From Actinomycetospora sp. (GTDB lineage: Bacteria > Actinomycetota > Actinomycetes > Mycobacteriales > Pseudonocardiaceae): a stretch of 26,275 bases of DNA. The notes beneath the pieces were generated by a model. That model searched no databases, was not told the DNA's origin, and saw nothing but the letters and a program-made list of their open reading frames with translations. Positions within the stretch are counted from its first letter, which is position 1. Each line of letters opens with the position of its first letter. Positions 25,261 through 26,275 of this stretch are shown piece after piece. The stretch is from contig JAICLN010000004.1 of NCBI GenBank assembly GCA_025925615.1, forward strand, positions 1 to 26,275, written 5' to 3'. The position numbers and the translations under genes are program-made.

Positions 25261-26275
25261 CTAACCCTCCACCGCGCGGCGGGTGCGGCCCTGGGGGAGC
25301 CGGTCGACGAGGCGGCCGAGGCGCTCCGTGGTGCCCTGCAGCGGCGCGAGGGCGTCGGCGAGGACCTTGATCTGGCCGTCGAGCTCCTCGATCCGCCCGG
25401 CGACGGTGCGCAGGTCGGGCGTGACCTTCGTGAGCTCCGACGCCGCGACGGTGAGCTGGTTGTCGAGCCCCTCCAGGCGCGGGGGCAGCGCGGGGAACGT
25501 GGTGTCGGCGTGCCGGGCGAGCACCTCGACGTGGCCGACGGCGCCGGCGAGCCTCTCGATCTCGGGCACCGCCTCCGTGAGCGCCCGGATGAGCGGGACG
25601 GCGTCGGCGAGGGCCCCGACGGACGGGACCGCCTCGGCGAGACGCTCGAGCGTCGGGGCGGCCGCCGAGAGCTCCTCGACGGAGCCGGTGGCGTCGGCGA
25701 GGCGCTGCAGGACCGGGACCGCCGCCGCGATCTGCTCGACGGTGCCCACGGCGCCCGCGATCGTCTCCACGGTCGGGATCGCGCCGGCGATCCGCTCGAT
25801 CGTGCCGACCGCCTCGGCGATGGTGGCGACGTCGGAGGTGGCGGCGGCGATGCGCGCGAGGTCGTCGACGGCGGCGGCGAGCCGGCCGAGCGAGGAGACG
25901 GCACCGGTGAGCTCGCGAATGTCGCCCGCCGCCCCGCTGATCTGCGCCAGCGCGGGCACGGCCTCGCGTAGCGCGTGGATGTCGTCGGCCGCGCCGCCGA
26001 GTTGCTGCAGCGCGGGGACCGCGGCCGTCAGGGCGCGGATGTCCTCGGCGGCGCCGCCCAGCTGCTGCAGCGCGGGGACGGCCTCGGCGAGGGCGTGGAT
26101 GTCGTCCGCGGCGCCGCCGATCTGCTGCAGCGCAGGGACCGCTGCCGTCAGGGCGTGGATGTCCTCGGCGGCGCCGCCCAGCTGCTGCAGCGCGGGGACG
26201 GCCTCGGCGAGGGCGTGGATGTCGTCCGCGGCGCCGCCGATCTGCTGCAGCGCAGGGACCGCTGCCGTCAGGGCG
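25261..26275 (-). CDS. Protein of 20-residue (2 x 10) repeats, N-terminus outside window
   Basis: The minus-strand frame is open from the right edge to the TAG at 25261-25263 (about 337 residues visible). A GTG at 25959 is internal, since the same repeats continue upstream without a stop. About 13 repeats of 20 residues are seen, consensus IHALTAAVPALQQIGGAADD, each made of two 10-residue halves with hydrophobics at positions 1, 4 and 8. Towards the C-terminus they diverge (IERIAGAIPT/VETIAGAVGT) and end near HADTTFPALPPRLEGLDNQL, followed by a 74-residue helical tail ending in a basic segment. No cysteine, signal or membrane helix is visible. A long helical or coiled structural protein is likely; I do not recognise the family. 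Confidence 0.8.
   Translation of the reverse strand, partial: ALTAAVPALQQIGGAADDIHALAEAVPALQQLGGAAEDIHALTAAVPALQQIGGAADDIHALAEAVPALQQLGGAAEDIRALTAAVPALQQLGGAADDIHALREAVPALAQISGAAGDIRELTGAVSSLGRLAAAVDDLARIAAATSDVATIAEAVGTIERIAGAIPTVETIAGAVGTVEQIAAAVPVLQRLADATGSVEELSAAAPTLERLAEAVPSVGALADAVPLIRALTEAVPEIERLAGAVGHVEVLARHADTTFPALPPRLEGLDNQLTVAASELTKVTPDLRTVAGRIEELDGQIKVLADALAPLQGTTERLGRLVDRLPQGRTRRAVEG
25501..26275 (-). repeat. 60-bp coding tandem repeats, nearly identical near right edge
   Basis: Sixty-bp units run from about 25501 to the window end. Two alternating unit types form a 120-bp higher-order repeat: 26041-26155 and 26161-26275 are identical over all 115 bases visible. Identity falls steadily toward 25501, so expansion is most recent at the 5' (N-terminal) side of the gene. 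Confidence 0.92.

Noticed and set aside
25981..26275. CRISPR-like regularly spaced repeats
   Set aside because: The 60-bp units are contiguous, have no variable spacers, and translate in one open frame on the minus strand.

Overview
The window is very GC-rich with strong G/C bias at third codon positions, GTG starts are frequent, and many promoters are leaderless. Gene content and order (hisB-H-A-F-I, trpE-Trp membrane protein-trpC-B-A-lgt, ppiB/MBL/hisS) point to a high-GC actinobacterium, most likely Pseudonocardiaceae-like. The family assignment is inference. No tRNA, rRNA, CRISPR array, phage or IS transposase was seen.

Layout. (1) 1-2062: an XRE/cupin regulator, cut by the left edge, diverges from a fused flavoprotein/methyltransferase. 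The flavoprotein half resembles disulfide-forming dithiol oxidases of the GliT/HlmI kind; a palindromic operator lies between the two genes. (2) 2123-8043: histidine genes hisB, a small membrane protein, hisH, hisA/priA, hisF and hisI. They are interrupted between hisH and hisA by two DGPF (YCII-like) genes and an ECF42-type sigma factor, with a sequence matching the ECF42 promoter in front. (3) 8198-11532: NADP glutamate dehydrogenase, then a LysR regulator diverging from an EamA exporter. (4) 11657-18403: trpE, the Trp-operon membrane protein, trpC, trpB, trpA and lgt. No trpF is present, which fits a bifunctional PriA acting in both the his and trp pathways. (5) 18521-21411: membrane-anchored cyclophilin, metallo-beta-lactamase-fold hydrolase and hisS. 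(6) 21419-25189: a polytopic membrane protein with acidic residues in its helices, a SurE-like lipoprotein and a large-form malic enzyme. (7) 25261-end: the C-terminal part of a protein made of 20-residue (2 x 10) repeats, cut by the right edge.

Regulation and small structure. At least seven genes (hisB, hisH, hisF, lysR, trpE, lgt, ppiB) have a -10-like hexamer ending 6-7 nt before the start codon, the arrangement expected of leaderless mRNAs. Four long intergenic inverted repeats occur; three begin within 4 nt of a stop codon, and three share exact or near-exact 15-mers, so they look like a dispersed palindromic element family. A 30/31-bp tandem repeat carries the ribosome-binding site and GTG start of the sigma factor in each copy, and a 93-bp imperfect duplication fills the space before lgt.

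Most genes are ordinary amino-acid metabolism. The least familiar items are the dithiol-oxidase/methyltransferase fusion with its regulator, the palindromic element family, the repeat protein and the unassigned membrane protein.
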